Source of the DNA: Rusavskia elegans
Lineage: Eukaryota; Ascomycota; Lecanoromycetes; Teloschistales; Teloschistaceae
NCBI GenBank assembly: GCA_011316305.1
Contig: SAUG01000022.1
Location: 1-54,796, forward strand
DNA length: 54,796 nt
Reading direction: 5' to 3'
A model generated the notes under the pieces. It did no database searches. It was given only the letters and a program-made list of their open reading frames with translations, and was not told where the DNA came from. Shown one piece after another: positions 12,458 to 23,228 of the stretch. Each line of letters starts with the position of its first letter. The stretch's first letter is position 1. The translations under genes and the position numbers were made by a program.

Positions 12458-12827
12458 GCCGCATAGCTGCCTTCTGTTCGATGCCGCGGGACGACGAGCG
12501 GGCGCTCTGTGCAGCCGAGCGACCTATACGATGCGGGAGGAAGAAATTACACCAAGACGACTTGATCGAAATGGCCATTCCCTTTCAAAGAGCGACGTGC
12601 ATGCGGTACATCTCCTTAATATCCTCGACCACGTCGATTTCGGTTCCTATGTCTCTTGTCTATTTGTCAGATCTTTTGATGACTTTGAGAATGACGGTTA
12701 CGGCTATGATAATGACGTTGACGATGACATTTGTTTTGGAGTGGAGCAGGGATTGGACTCTAGCCCTTCGTACACAGTAATACTGGCCTTTATGATCTGG
12801 ATTAGCATTAGAGTTCGTGTGACGGGC
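12458..12827. other. Intergenic between two zinc-finger loci
   Basis: No gene is recognised. A plus-strand open frame (12531-12944) runs through here and includes an Asp-rich stretch, but it has no domain and overlaps the decayed minus-strand gene. Confidence 0.4.
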
Positions 12828-13407
12828 TCATACTTCCTCGCACTGCTCACACGCTTGCGGAAGAAGCTCGACATTCTCTGCACCATACCACATACACAGT
12901 GCGCATTCCATTGCATCTTGGTATCTGTTCCACGCCTCGTCTGATGCAGCATCGGCACGCTGCCACCCTTCATGCTCTCGCAAGTTGATACGACGTAGCT
13001 GGTGAGATAGAATGGTCATCAATGTTGCGAAGGAGCGGAAAAGTCAACCGAAGGGATTTCCGGATCCACTGATCAATGCGAGAGTTCCGCGGGTGCTGCT
13101 CCAGAGCCTCTTCGCTGCCGAGGAATCGATCGCAAGTCTCACATTGGAAGGCTGAAGCGTGGACGGGCGAATCCTGTAGGTGGTGCGGGGTAAGAGCCTC
13201 ATCGCTGCCGAACAATCGGATATAAATCTCACGGTCGAAGAATAAAGCAAGGATTGGGGGATTCCGTGGACCATGATCGGCTAGACACGCCGAGACAGTC
13301 CAATTCGAACGAAGGGTAGGCGTGTCAGCTATGTCGGGTAACAGGAACTCTACACTGGCGTCCAATGACCGAGCGACACAAAGCCAGCCTTGTCTCGGAT
13401 GACGCAA
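12828..13407 (-). pseudogene. Decayed C2H2 zinc-finger gene
   Basis: On minus, one finger is nearly intact (FQCETCDRFLGSEEALEQH, then NSRIDQ). The preceding finger has lost its cysteines (IRLFGSDEALTPHH, then SPVH). Downstream the remaining family landmarks appear in different frames: LFRSFATL directly after a stop codon, then SISPATSY, then LREHEGWQRADAASDEAWNR, and finally MWYGAEN before divergence. At least one stop and two frame changes separate these pieces (near 13046, 13005-13030 and 12985). Intact fungal relatives carry these blocks in one frame and end with a WYGAEDDL-type tail. This is therefore a relic rather than a gene with unusual introns. Confidence 0.75.
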
Positions 13408-13751
13408 CGCTTCCGAAGCGGGTTAGACAAGTCACGTGTAGCATCTTCAGCAGGGCGAGGTTTGGTCCCCAATCCGGCTAGCGTCCGGTGGTCTGATCAA
13501 CCTGAGACAAAAGCCAGCCGCCAATGCAGGCTTCGGTCCCGTAATGATAAGCTCTCAAGAATCCCCCTGCGCCAGATTTCTACAACATCCACATAGCATC
13601 AAAGTCACAAAAAAGCTGTCAATGGTGCCGCTGACAGCTTTCGACGAAATATCAGATATCATCCGGATACAACGTCTGCAATCCAAAACCAAACCCAGAG
13701 GCGACTGATTCTCACAGCAAACGAAGCATCAACCGTCTCCCGAACAGCGAC
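13408..13751. other. Intergenic, upstream of F-box-like gene
   Basis: Nothing recognised. It presumably contains the promoter and 5' leader of the following plus-strand gene. Confidence 0.4.
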
Positions 13752-14498
13752 ATGGCCAATTTCTTCGGCCTCCCCCGCGAAATCCGCGATCAGATATATG
13801 AGCTGGTCTTATTGGACCAAGAACCTATCGTCCCCTGGTTTTATTACAATCAACGAAATAAGCTCACCCGGGGACTCCTCCGCGTAAACAAGACTGTCCA
13901 CCATGAGACCAGCTCGCTGTTGTACGCCCGGAATCGCTTCGATCTTACCATTGGCACCCCTGAGAACGTAGCCTCGTTCTTCGCGCGGATCGGCCGGAAA
14001 AATACAGACCATATCCGACATATCTATGTTGACTTTCCGAGGTTCCTTCGCGTAGAACCCGATAATGTCACCCTCTACGACGAGAGCGCTGGCATCCTCG
14101 CGAACATCCAGAGCAGCTGCGTCAATTTAACCACTCTCACGATGTCGCGGTCTTGCATATTTGACATGGAGCTTAATATCGAGACACAAGACAACCCCAA
14201 GCTCGCTACTGAGGCCTTAGAGCTGGTCAATACTCACTTCAGAGCCATCACCTCCCTACAAGAGATTATCGTCGAGGTGTACGAAGACGGGCCGAGTGAT
14301 CAATTCAGAAGGAGAATGGAGAGTCACGGATGGACAATCCGTACAACAAGACATGTGGAACTGGAGAGCTCGGACAGGAGTTTCGGTGATGATGCATATG
14401 ATGATCATCACTATGATAGTTTTGGTGATGCCGACGATGATGATGATAGTTATGACATTGACAACGACAGCGACTATTGGAGGAGAGCGGCAGACTGA
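13752..14498 (+). CDS. F-box-like / DUF7730-type protein
   Basis: A single exon of 248 codons. The N-terminus MANFFGLPREIRDQIYELVL is the F-box-like opening (LPxEIRxxIYELVL) of a very large fungal family. It is followed by LTRGLLRVNKTVHHETSSLL and LYARNRFDLT, the usual continuation, and then by a leucine-rich part (HIRHIYVDFPRF, NLTTLTMS). F-box-like proteins often act as substrate adaptors of SCF ubiquitin ligases, but for this subfamily that is an assumption. The last 40 residues are strongly acidic and Tyr/His-rich (DDDDDSYDIDNDSDY), encoded by GAT/GAC repeats that could be prone to slippage. The ATG at 13752 gives the full domain. Confidence 0.85.
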   Translation: MANFFGLPREIRDQIYELVLLDQEPIVPWFYYNQRNKLTRGLLRVNKTVHHETSSLLYARNRFDLTIGTPENVASFFARIGRKNTDHIRHIYVDFPRFLRVEPDNVTLYDESAGILANIQSSCVNLTTLTMSRSCIFDMELNIETQDNPKLATEALELVNTHFRAITSLQEIIVEVYEDGPSDQFRRRMESHGWTIRTTRHVELESSDRSFGDDAYDDHHYDSFGDADDDDDSYDIDNDSDYWRRAAD

Positions 14499-16520
14499 AG
14501 TCATCTATTCTACACCCACCTACACAGCTGATGGTTGTGAAGGAGATCTTGGACAAGAGGAATACCAATAAGCTCCAGATGGAAAGGCAGCCCTCAAAGG
14601 ATGGCCGTCTGAACCCTCGATACCAGCAATAAACGAAGCAATGAGCCTTATAAAATCATGATTATGACAAGCCCTAAAATTCTCTAATTCATCACATTCC
14701 GAAAGTTCTCTAATCCATCACGTTCCGGAAACCAATCTATCATTTGCTACTACAATCCTGCCGCTACCGTAATCTACCACTTTACAAACATCGTTGTTGA
14801 TAACACAGGCAAGCATTTTTCGCCATCTGAAATAGCAGACCGATCTCGATCTCCTTTTCTACTTTTGTACTAAATCATCTCGTCCGTATTTTCAATGTGG
14901 CGAATACAATTGCTCTCATGTTTTTGGTCCCGCATCTTGCCTTATCTGTTCCAATTACGCCTGGGAGAGAGATCAGGTTATAGATCTCGATTGGCTGGTG
15001 AAACCTAGATAATTTCGAGCTTTTCCAGATTTGCAGCTCGTTTTGTGACGGCCTGTTCATTTAGACGCTATAGGTCTCTTTATCTTCCCGGCGTCTCTTT
15101 CTTTACGGAAGATTGTTAATTACAACATACCTGAGTGTTGGGGAATCTCCAGCTGGTTCCGGGTCATGGCCACTTTTTCCTGGACTTTTTTGTCCATCCG
15201 GTTCCTCCTCTAAGACTCGGTCTTCCAAGGCGACCCTTTTTTTCGACGGAGCTGTCGAGATATTGTTCGTCCTTGACTGGGATCTCGAATCGTCGTTCGG
15301 CGTCGGGTTTAGCCTCCCATGACGGTAATCATGTCATCGTCGACATCTACAATCGCAGCGGACGTAGGACTCATACTGATCTTTTGGTACTTGTCAATTC
15401 ACCACTGGCTGTATTGCGAATGCAAACGCAAAGGTCTCTGAAACCTTGCACCTTTGCTGTGTGGTGCACTTGCTCTGTTTCGTCGGGTTCGCGAACAATT
15501 GTGGGCGTGTCAGTGTAAAAGGTTTGATGCAAGTAAACGTCATTTGGAGAAGTATTCTAGGGACTGGCAACTGATATCGACCGGCTCGGCTATGGCTATT
15601 TCGGTGCGGAAGCCATTTAGTCGGTGCCAGTCCTGAAAAGGTTTTATGGTAGCCCTTTTTCTCTGGTCTGGATGGTTGGAGAATTTGGTAGTATTGCGTT
15701 GCCGAAACCAGATGATTGATTCTTCTTCGAAATTGTGATATGGGAGGCGCAGTTGTAGAGTATACCTTACTTACGTCGTTATAGACTCAACACGTATATA
15801 CCTTGCCATTTGTCTCTGCTCGGTTCCTTCAACACTCGCCAGATCGTTAGCGTATTATCTTCAAGCTCCAATCCGCACCGCAATCTTTCATCTTTTCGGG
15901 ATAGAATCGATTGGCGATTTCAGCTGGGCGTCGGCGTTGTACTTCCGTACAGTTCCAACAGCACGAGGGGATACCCTGTAGGCTTGCTCAAATAATATAT
16001 CCGTAATACCTGCTATATAATAGAACAACGATCCAGCAGACGAGGAAACCCTCGGATTCATCGGGGTTGGAGCCCAGAGACTAAAGTCCAGATGAATTCT
16101 CATCAATCAGGCCTATTCCTTTCAGGAACGGCCGGGCAAAATATTAGCTCTGCAATAAGAAATTCGTGCATTTAATCCCCAGTGAATGATTCCCCGTGCA
16201 CGATAGCAATCTTGCCCTTTGAACTGGATGAATATTGAAGGTCGCGATACTAATGTTGTATATAAACTGACTACATTGCTTCTGACATCGATCGCTCGAA
16301 CCCGTTGTTGTTTTTGTGGCCATTTGATTGCTTTTCTTGTATGGTTTTATGCATCGTGTTGTGGTTTTGTACTTACTTTGGTGGGAATTTGATTACGGCA
16401 TCCCGGCTGCTATCTCGACTTCAGGCTTTCGTGGTAGGCCGCCTCTTCGACGTAGCGGACAAGCAAAGAAAATGAAAACTGAAATATATAACTTTTGAAA
16501 TTCAAAATATTTGAAGTTCA
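14499..16520. other. Long AT-rich gene-free stretch
   Basis: About 2 kb with no recognisable gene. Composition is visibly more AT-rich than the flanks, and open frames are short and featureless. It may be an old transposon graveyard, but I found no terminal repeats or transposase-like peptide. It contains the 26-bp tandem repeat listed separately. Confidence 0.5.
14680..14731 (+). repeat. 26-bp imperfect tandem duplication
   Basis: Two adjacent 26-bp copies begin with TTCTCTAATTCATCACATTC and TTCTCTAATCCATCACGTTC and differ at a few positions. Most differences are C/T or A/G transitions. Confidence 0.85.
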
Positions 16521-16594
16521 TCCCCCGTGGCGCAATTGGCTAGCGCGTGAGACTGTTAATCTTGAGGTTGACGGTTCGAGTCCGTCCGGAGGAG
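16521..16594 (+). tRNA. trnN: tRNA-Asn (GTT)
   Basis: The 74-nt sequence folds as a cloverleaf. The acceptor strands TCCCCCG and CGGAGGA pair with a single C-A mismatch. The D arm is GCGC/GCGC around AATTGGCTA. The anticodon arm TGAGA-CTGTTAA-TCTTG has GTT in the loop. The T arm is GACGG-TTCGAGT-CCGTC, including the B-box GGTTCGAGTCC. There is no intron. The next genomic bases are ACCA, although eukaryotic CCA is normally added enzymatically. The mismatch and two G-U pairs in the anticodon stem hint at a diverged or weak copy. Confidence 0.88.
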
Positions 16595-17152
16595 ACCAAC
16601 TTTTTGCCTTTTTCCATCATTTTGTATCATCAATGTGGACACAAAGTACATGCCTCAACCATTAGCTCAAATGAAATTCAGAGTCTTGATGCAAAAGCAT
16701 AACCACCCTGGTGATCCCAGAAGTATTCAACAATACTTTTTCACCCGCTTAACTTGACTACTCTATCTATTGCGGTCGACACCGCTAATTTGCAGAATCC
16801 GAGATGATATATATGGGAGTCAATTGTTATTTTCAAATCAATCATAGAATTCGCTACAATTCAACCCTTCCTCTCTTTTGCGCAAGATTTTGCACCAGCG
16901 GGAGCTTCCTTCTTACCTCAGATCCGGACACGGCTCCACCGGATTCATGATTATTGAATGCCAGATAAGTCCTCTTGACCGTAAAGCTCGCAGTCCAGCG
17001 GCCTTTTCGAACATACTCAATTTTGTTGCAGAGAGAAGAAGTAAACCCTTCGTCTAGTACACACTTCCCTCTACGTATTTATATAAAACCCCAACCAACT
17101 CAGTGAGTCCTGCATCCCGCCCCCCAACCAACTTCCTACCCCCGCCTTCCCA
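16595..17152. other. Intergenic after tRNA
   Basis: A short T-rich tract directly after the tRNA (CTTTTTGCC, then TTTTTCC) could serve as the Pol III terminator. Beyond that nothing is recognised. Confidence 0.4.
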
Positions 17153-17672
17153 TCATTCATTCAACCCACCTCCACCGTCGAACTCCCCCTCCCCCATATC
17201 CTCCCCCGTCCCCCCCGTTCTGCACCAACCCCCACTCACAAGCATCATTCCCCAGACCTCCAACGCCCGCAACACCTGCCGCAACGTCAACGTCATCAGT
17301 CACAACGTGAATCAGTATCCAGGGGATAGACATGCAGCCGGACGCCACTGAGTGTGATGCGAAAGCCTTGGGGCGGAACACGTGCGTCGGGGCCGTGGGC
17401 GCGGGCGGCGGCGATGCCGCCGGTTATGGTTTCCTAGGCGCCCTATGTGGAGAGGGGTTGTGGGGGGCGGAGGAAGGAGATGATGAGGTCGAGGTTGGGG
17501 ACGGTGAGTGTGTTGTAGCTGGAGGGGTTAGGGTTGTGTGGTGGGTTTGAATAGGGAAGGGGGCCGGGGCTTACGGGGTGATGGAGATGGTATAAGAGTG
17601 GGATGGTGTGGCAGGGCGTTGTATTGGGTGGAGAAAGGAGGTGAATAGGAGGATAGTCGGGAGTAGGGGCAT
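17153..17672 (-). pseudogene. Broken small secreted-protein gene
   Basis: On minus an ATG at 17672 starts MPLLPTILLFTSFLHPIQ, a signal-peptide-like segment. A 56-nt intron (17519-17574, GTAAGC...CTCCAG) joins TISITP to YNTLTVPNLDLIISFLRPPQ. In the same frame two TAG codons follow (first at 17443-17445), yet coding sense continues (TGGIAAARAHGP, VPPQGFRITLSGVRLHVYPL). After a further frame change comes LTLRQVLRALEVWG, then a Gly-rich tail ending near 17153. Both TAGs could derive from CAG by C-to-T change at CpA. The order of segments resembles short secreted proteins seen in other ascomycetes, but no named family was recognised. Alternative extra introns cannot be fully excluded. Confidence 0.6.
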
Positions 17673-18834
17673 GGTTACTGGAGTGTTGTTGCTAGCGATA
17701 TAGGCCCGTGGGATGTGAATCGAATAGCTTCTTGTACAGCTTCTTTAAAGATTCTTTATTGGCGATGACCCAAACATAACTCAGATGCGGCATCGTAACC
17801 GAATTCAGCGAGGTGGGCTTGATCAATATTGATCATACTGCTTGAGGTACAGGAGTCGTAAAGGGCAAGCAGCGTTCCGAGCCCGGGAAAATCGTATGCT
17901 ATTCAGCTGCTAGCCGTAATTCTAAGACTTGCGTGTCGGAAGCCTGCAGGTTGTCCATCGACGTATATTGAGGTCTTGGTGTGTTGGGATGAAGTCCGGA
18001 TATGGAAGGAGATAGAGTAATAAAGAAGAAGAGAGTGACAAGGAAGTACCGGGATTCGATACAATAGGCTCCCACCTAGCATTTGTGACTTCTCACACGC
18101 ACCGTAAAGCATCCGGCACTATCACAATAAAGATCCAATACACACATCGCAAAGAACGTAACGAAGAGAGAGACGAAATCTTATTGCCGAACGGATAAAT
18201 CGTCCTATACCTTTGATATGTCGCCATTGGTTCCCACGGATCATGACAGGATACACACACCTTCACAGCTATCAATCGGTACGCTTCATCTCTACACCTT
18301 CCACCCTTCAAAGCATATTTCACAGCAATACGCTCCCTCCTCGCGGAGAAAAGTGACACAATGCCCACCTGGCCATGATCAAGCACCGAACCGAAACGCA
18401 AAGGGAGACATAGTATCGACGTCCCCCTTTCACAAGACATTTGGTGCATCATTGGCGTTAAGCATATTTTGCCTTGACCGGCTGTGATCGACGGTAGAGG
18501 CTGTTGTTGCTCGAGCGATTGAGGTACCGATCGCTCACGTCGTGATATCGACTGCGGTAAAGCCAGATACTGTATAAGACGAATACTTGTTCTGGCCCCG
18601 GAGCTGGTGTTGTTTGCGCACGGTACATTACCCTCGATGCGTTGTCGGTGTTGCTTCTTGTTTCGAGGACCCCAGCTTTGATGGCAGTCGAGGGCTGCTG
18701 TCCGTGATTTTTCTCTGACTTCCTCCATCACGGGTTATTGTAGTTGCGTGGGCGATTCCAGATGGCGTTCCAATTCTCAGCATCCGTGCTATGCATTCTT
18801 CTTTTCGTTAATTCAATTACTATTTTCCTTTATT
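17673..18834. other. Intergenic, no supported gene
   Basis: The minus strand has a 212-codon open frame (18093-18731), but its composition is random-looking (Arg/Cys/Ser-rich), it has no domain, and it overlaps other open frames. It is not called. Confidence 0.45.
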
Positions 18835-20286
18835 TCAGGTCCTTTCTGACTTCAACCCCCTCAACCCCTCCTCACACCTCCTCACCCCTTCCCCAAACCC
18901 TCCACCCTTGGCTCTCTCCCTCCCCTTTTCAAACCACCTCCTCGCCTCCCGCATATCACCCTCCAAGTTAGCGAACTCACCCAGGTTGTACATCGCTACT
19001 GCACATCCCTCATCACATTCTCTACTTCTATCTGGCAGTGGGATAGCATCCGCGGTCTCGAGGGCTTTCTGCGCCCATTGGCGAGCGTTGGCCAAGAGAG
19101 CACTAGGATCCGACGGAGGATCGTACGGGGTAGAAGGCGTGCGTTGGAGGAGGAGGGAGGTGGCGAGGTTGTTCATGAGGACGACGGTATGGCAATTTGA
19201 TTTTGTGATAAGGGAGATGGCTTGGAGGTAGAGGGGGCTGGCGAGGTAGTGTTGTTGGCGTTCGGAGTAGTGGGTTGCGAGTGCTATGAGACAAATAATA
19301 TAAGTATATATGCCCAATGGAAGGTTACAGGCGGGGATGATGATTGGAGGTTGAAGAAGTTGAGGGAGAGCAAAAGCAGAGGATGTAATACATTCAAGTG
19401 CACCTCCAATCTCCTCCGCATTCATCCACTCTCCCTCTTCATCTCGAATCCCTTCTTGCTCTCTTCGGCTCTGCTCTTTCAATAGCGTGGTCACAGCCCA
19501 CACAAGACTCTCCTCCGCGTGCTCCGACTCCATGATCTCGGGTCCAGCATACAACTCCCCCAACTTCACACTCATCCTCACACACTGCCCCAGTACCCTC
19601 GTCCTCTTCCCACGATTCTTTGGGTCCCCTCCTAACTCCCGTTCCCAATCCAAACAGTTTTGCCTCACCCGCTCCAACACCTCAATCGCCATCCTCGGTT
19701 GATGTATCTGATTTTCAAAGAAACTCGCCAATTGAAACTTCACCCCGAAAATTTCGTCGCTGAATGGATCCATGCCAATTTCTTCCGCGGCCGCAAGGGC
19801 TTGCTTGTAGTATTTGAGGGCATTTTCGGGTTGGATGTCGTAGTTGGAATAGTAAAGGGCGCGGCGGAGCTTTCTGGCAACGGGTTCGGGGAAGGCAGCG
19901 AATTCGCCGATAATGTAGGATTGGTAGAGGTAGTTGGCATAGACGAGACCGATGGCGGCGCTGACGATGCTGGTTGTAGGCGCGTTAGCTTTGGTAATCT
20001 CTTGGGCTCTTTGATAGACACAGTTGGGGCAATGGAGTTACCAGAAGGCAGCGAAGGAGACGGAGAGAGGGTATTCATCGTAAAGCTGACGAGCAGCTAC
20101 TCGGAAGGATTTGTGTCTTCTTTGCGGCTGGTTGAATCTGAGCGGTTGAAAAACAGTTTGGAATGGGGCGTTTGGTCGAGGGTGCCATTGCGAGAACGGG
20201 CGAAAGGAGGTAGTGCTGGGTTTGAAGTGGCAGCGAAGAATTGGAGCACAAGCTCGAGGGCATACCCTTGCGGATAGCATCCTCAT
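18835..20286 (-). CDS. Mitochondrial TPR-domain protein
   Basis: Three exons on minus (20042-20286, 19392-19969, 18835-19283) give 423 residues. The N-terminus MRMLSARVCPRACAPILRCH and the following Arg/Ser-rich 60 residues look like a mitochondrial presequence. A single membrane segment follows (IVSAAIGLVYANYLYQSYII, about residues 83-102). The rest is helical with tetratricopeptide character: YYKQALAAAEEIG, MAIEVLERVRQNCLDWEREL, HYLASPLYLQAISLI, HTVVLMNNLATSLL and CAVAMYNLGEFANLEGDM. Such proteins are usually inner-membrane-anchored assembly or quality-control scaffolds, but the specific role is unknown. The second intron (19284-19391, 108 nt) is a multiple of three without a stop. Splicing is preferred because it joins GALE to LATHYSERQQHY. 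Confidence 0.88.
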
Positions 20287-20702
20287 GAGCCTTTAGTAGA
20301 GAGATATAGCTCCCAATAATGGTTTGAATTCTATTGTCGCATGCAGGTACACACTGATCTGCATGTATGCACTTTTTTATATGACGTCACCCCGGTCATT
20401 CCTCGATACGAGTACCCCTTGGCTTATCGTAATGCCGCAGTTGACACCTTGATATGGGACTTCGAGACAACGTTTGTATAGCTACCCTAACGAGCTGCTA
20501 CACCCACACTGCGATTAAGTCTTGACACCCTCGTCCTTTTGATCGGGTGGCATTGATCTTTGGGCGTAAACCTAGCATTACTGACCGTTGAGATTGACCT
20601 CACACAATATGTCACATCTGCAAGCACGGAGACCTTTGGCATGTCGACAATGCTCATTCATTGTGTTGCTGTTCAAGATACACGCTCGCTCAGGGACTTG
20701 AT
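20287..20702. other. Intergenic between TPR gene and RACK1
   Basis: It holds the 5' flank of the minus-strand TPR gene and the 3' flank of RACK1. A TGACGTCA palindrome (CRE/ATF-type site) lies at about 20381-20388, roughly 95 bp upstream of the TPR start codon, and could be a regulatory site. Confidence 0.45.
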
Positions 20703-21947
20703 CTACCCCCTTGACATGACGCCCCATGCCCGAATCAAATTGTCCGTATATCCAGCAAATAGTGTTTGTCCATCCCCACTCCACGCCAAACTCACACACT
20801 CTGGCTCCCGGCTCTTCTTCCCCACGGTATTATACTCAGGCTTCAATTCGTCTACCTTGCTCTTCTTCTCCAGATCGAAGATGATGATCGAGCTGGACGT
20901 GGCAGCGCACAGCCAGTAACGGTTGGGGGAGAAGACAAGAGCGTGGATTTCGTCGCCAGCGGTAAGGGAGTAGAGGTGTTTAGACTCGTTAAGGTCCCAG
21001 AGCATGGTAGTGCCGTCCTTGCCTCCGGAGGCGCAGAGAGAGCCGTCAGGGGAGATGGTGACGGTATTGATGTAGCCGGTGTGACCGATGTGGTCGGTTT
21101 GGATGCGGCAGGACGCAAGTTCCCAGACCTGCGGGGGAGAGCCTAATCAGCATCCTGTCTCTTCGAATCTTGAATGAGTTCCGCTTTGAGATCGTAAATG
21201 GTCATCAGTTCGCCGGTGAATGATTGTCTCATAGCCCGAAGGCTCTGAAGTAGCAAATACTTATTATTGTCACAAAAGCATCATTTGAACCCAGGGATCT
21301 ACTGTATAATACTACAACGTACCTTGACCAGCTTATCCCACCCAGCGCTCACAATGACCGGGTTCTGGGGGTTCGGGCTGAAGCGGACGCATGACACCCA
21401 TTCGGTATGGCCTTTATCGGTGATGGTGAATTTGCAGTCGCCCAACGTGTTCCACAATTTGATGGTACGGTCTCTTGATCCTGAAACGATCTGGCGGTTG
21501 TCTGCAGAGAAGGAAACGGAGAGGACGTCATTGTTGTGACCGACGAAGCGGCGGGTTGTAGCACCAGTAGCGAGTTCCCAGAGGCGGAGGGTCTTGTCCC
21601 AGGAAGCGGAGAGAGCATAGGCGCCGTCGGAAGAGATAACCTGCAAACAATCAGTAAAGTCCGTAATCATTGCAGGTGAAGCTTCGTACGCAGTCCGAGA
21701 CGATGTGGGAGTGGCCGTGAAGAGATCGTTTTGGGTAGCCATAATTTTGGTCATCTCTCGTCAGGTTCCATACAATCAATGTCTTGTCACGGCTACCGGA
21801 GAGAAGCATGTTCGGGTTCTCGAGGCTGGTTGCGAGAGATGTCACCCTAGAATACGGTTAATTGTGTCTTTCTTTGCCGATTATTGGACGAACTGACCAT
21901 CCTGAGTGACCCTCAAGGGTTCCGCGCATCACAAGCTGTTCCGCCAT
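20703..21947 (-). CDS. CPC2: RACK1/Cpc2/Asc1, Gbeta-like ribosomal scaffold
   Basis: Four exons on minus (21898-21947, 21690-21846, 21323-21640, 20703-21128) give 316 residues, exactly the RACK1 length. Seven WD40 repeats are readable, with GH...WD signatures such as [70 protein letters not shown] and [14 protein letters not shown], and it ends [13 protein letters not shown]. The protein sits on the 40S subunit head near the mRNA exit. It links translation to kinase signalling and, in fungi, to general amino-acid control. Introns 1 and 2 are 51 and 49 nt. Intron 3 (21129-21322) is 194 nt and hosts a C/D snoRNA. Confidence 0.97.
21200..21291 (-). ncRNA. U24: U24/snR24-like C/D box snoRNA in RACK1 intron 3
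   Basis: Read on minus, the intron contains terminal GGTT and GACC that can pair, a C box ATGATGC, the guide-like segment TATTTGCTACTTCAGA, a C'-like TATGAGA, and a D box CTGA at 21205-21208. The order and the TATTTGCTACTTCAGA block match what I remember of yeast snR24, which lies in the intron of ASC1, the yeast RACK1 gene. U24 guides 2'-O-methylation of large-subunit rRNA. The second guide, before box D, appears diverged. It is probably released by exonucleolytic trimming of the debranched intron. Confidence 0.75.
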
Positions 21948-22710
21948 GCTGGGCAATCTGTATCTGTGTGAGGGAATGGAGCTGTTCGATTGTGAACTTC
22001 CAACCTAAAACCCTAGTGAGTCGCAGTGTGCGGGCGTGAAGCTTTAAGCGAAGAGCCGCATGTTAGCGCCACCAGCCGAGCTGAGAAAGTCAGAGATATC
22101 ACTGATACGATCAATCACCCATGCAATATGAGCAATTGAGCGTTCTGTTACCACAGAATGTATCGTTGTCCTCGATGTTTTCAAATGATGCACAGAATTT
22201 GCAGACCGATCAGCTTCACTGAAAAGGGGAAATGGCTCTATACATACAGTCTTCACTGCGTTTTGGAGCTGGAAGAGTACGAATCTGTCAACACCGCTTC
22301 TGAAGGAACTGCACACTGAGGGAACTGCATGCAAAGGTTCACACAAGACACCCAGGGTCTGTATCCCCATTTGATGTTGGAACTAGAGATTCGCTTGGAT
22401 AGTCAGGGTTTTCTGATAGAGTAGACCGTACTAAAATCGAATGGAGCTGCTCCCTTCATCTTTCTGCTGTCAGACTAGATCGTGAAAACCTTTTGATCGA
22501 TGAGAAAGGGAGAAATCCGTGGCGTAACGATGCTGCCGCCTGATGGGAATGATGCTGATGCTTGCATTTTTGCTCGGAATAGCAATGCCCTTAACGCCTG
22601 TTCCGTATGTACAACAGCTCTGGCGATTGCTCCGAATGTCTCTGGATTCTAGTTCTTGCTCAATGCCGTGACTTCTGATATCACCAACCCCACCTTGCTT
22701 CCTCCTCCTT
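21948..22710. other. Intergenic between RACK1 and COX9
   Basis: It contains the RACK1 promoter and leader and the COX9 3' region. A 108-codon minus-strand open frame at 22044-22370 has no domain and is probably chance or untranslated leader. The CTAAAACCCTAG-like words near 22005 resemble ribosomal-protein promoter elements, but this is speculative. Confidence 0.35.
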
Positions 22711-23228
22711 TCACTTGATCCCCGCCTTCCTCGCCCGCTCGTCCTCTATCTTGGCGTAAAACTCGTCACGTTTTCGTGTAGCTGGGACATGATGGCCTGC
22801 AAATGATGAGCGACGACAGACGTTGCGGGTAAGAAGGCTGGTGGAGCGATCTTTTGTAGCGTGCGGGCATGGTGGATTTGTTAGTCGACGTACCGTACCA
22901 AAAGAGGTATGCGAATGTCGTCCCTAGACCTATCCAGGATATGAGCAAGGTCCCCTCCCAAAAAAATCCAATGGGCGCTATAGCTAGGGAGCGCTTTTGA
23001 TAGTGTCTGAGGTTTAGGCTAGGCGCCTGTGCATTCGGATGGGGGATTGTAGGAAGACGAGCGTACCGAAAGCGACGCTAAGATCCAGCACAATGCCTCG
23101 TCGAAATTTCTGGAATCTCAATCAGTACGAGCCTCGGAAGACGTAGAAAACGAGAGCGCCAATGGCTCAAGTCAAACGTCTGTAGCTGTCGAAGGAAGAC
23201 TGACGCCGACGATTGGTTTGATGGCCAT
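22711..23228 (-). CDS. COX9: Cytochrome c oxidase subunit VIIa (COX9)
   Basis: Four tiny exons on minus (23205-23228, 23067-23109, 22894-22929, 22711-22796) splice in phase to 62 residues. The protein opens MAIKPIVGKFRRGIVLDLSV and runs through one membrane helix (about residues 16-35, GLGTTFAYLFWYG) to a charged matrix tail KRDEFYAKIEDERARKAGIK. This is the standard fungal COX9 layout: a single-span structural subunit of complex IV in the inner mitochondrial membrane. The introns (95, 137 and 97 nt) are longer than the coding exons. Neighbouring exons align only after splicing, so a simple open-frame scan would miss this gene. It is transcribed divergently from the Mim2-like gene. Confidence 0.92.

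Noticed and set aside
18093..18731. Minus-strand open frame of 212 codons
   Set aside because: Random-looking composition, no domain, overlapping open frames on the other strand, and no sensible splice partner.
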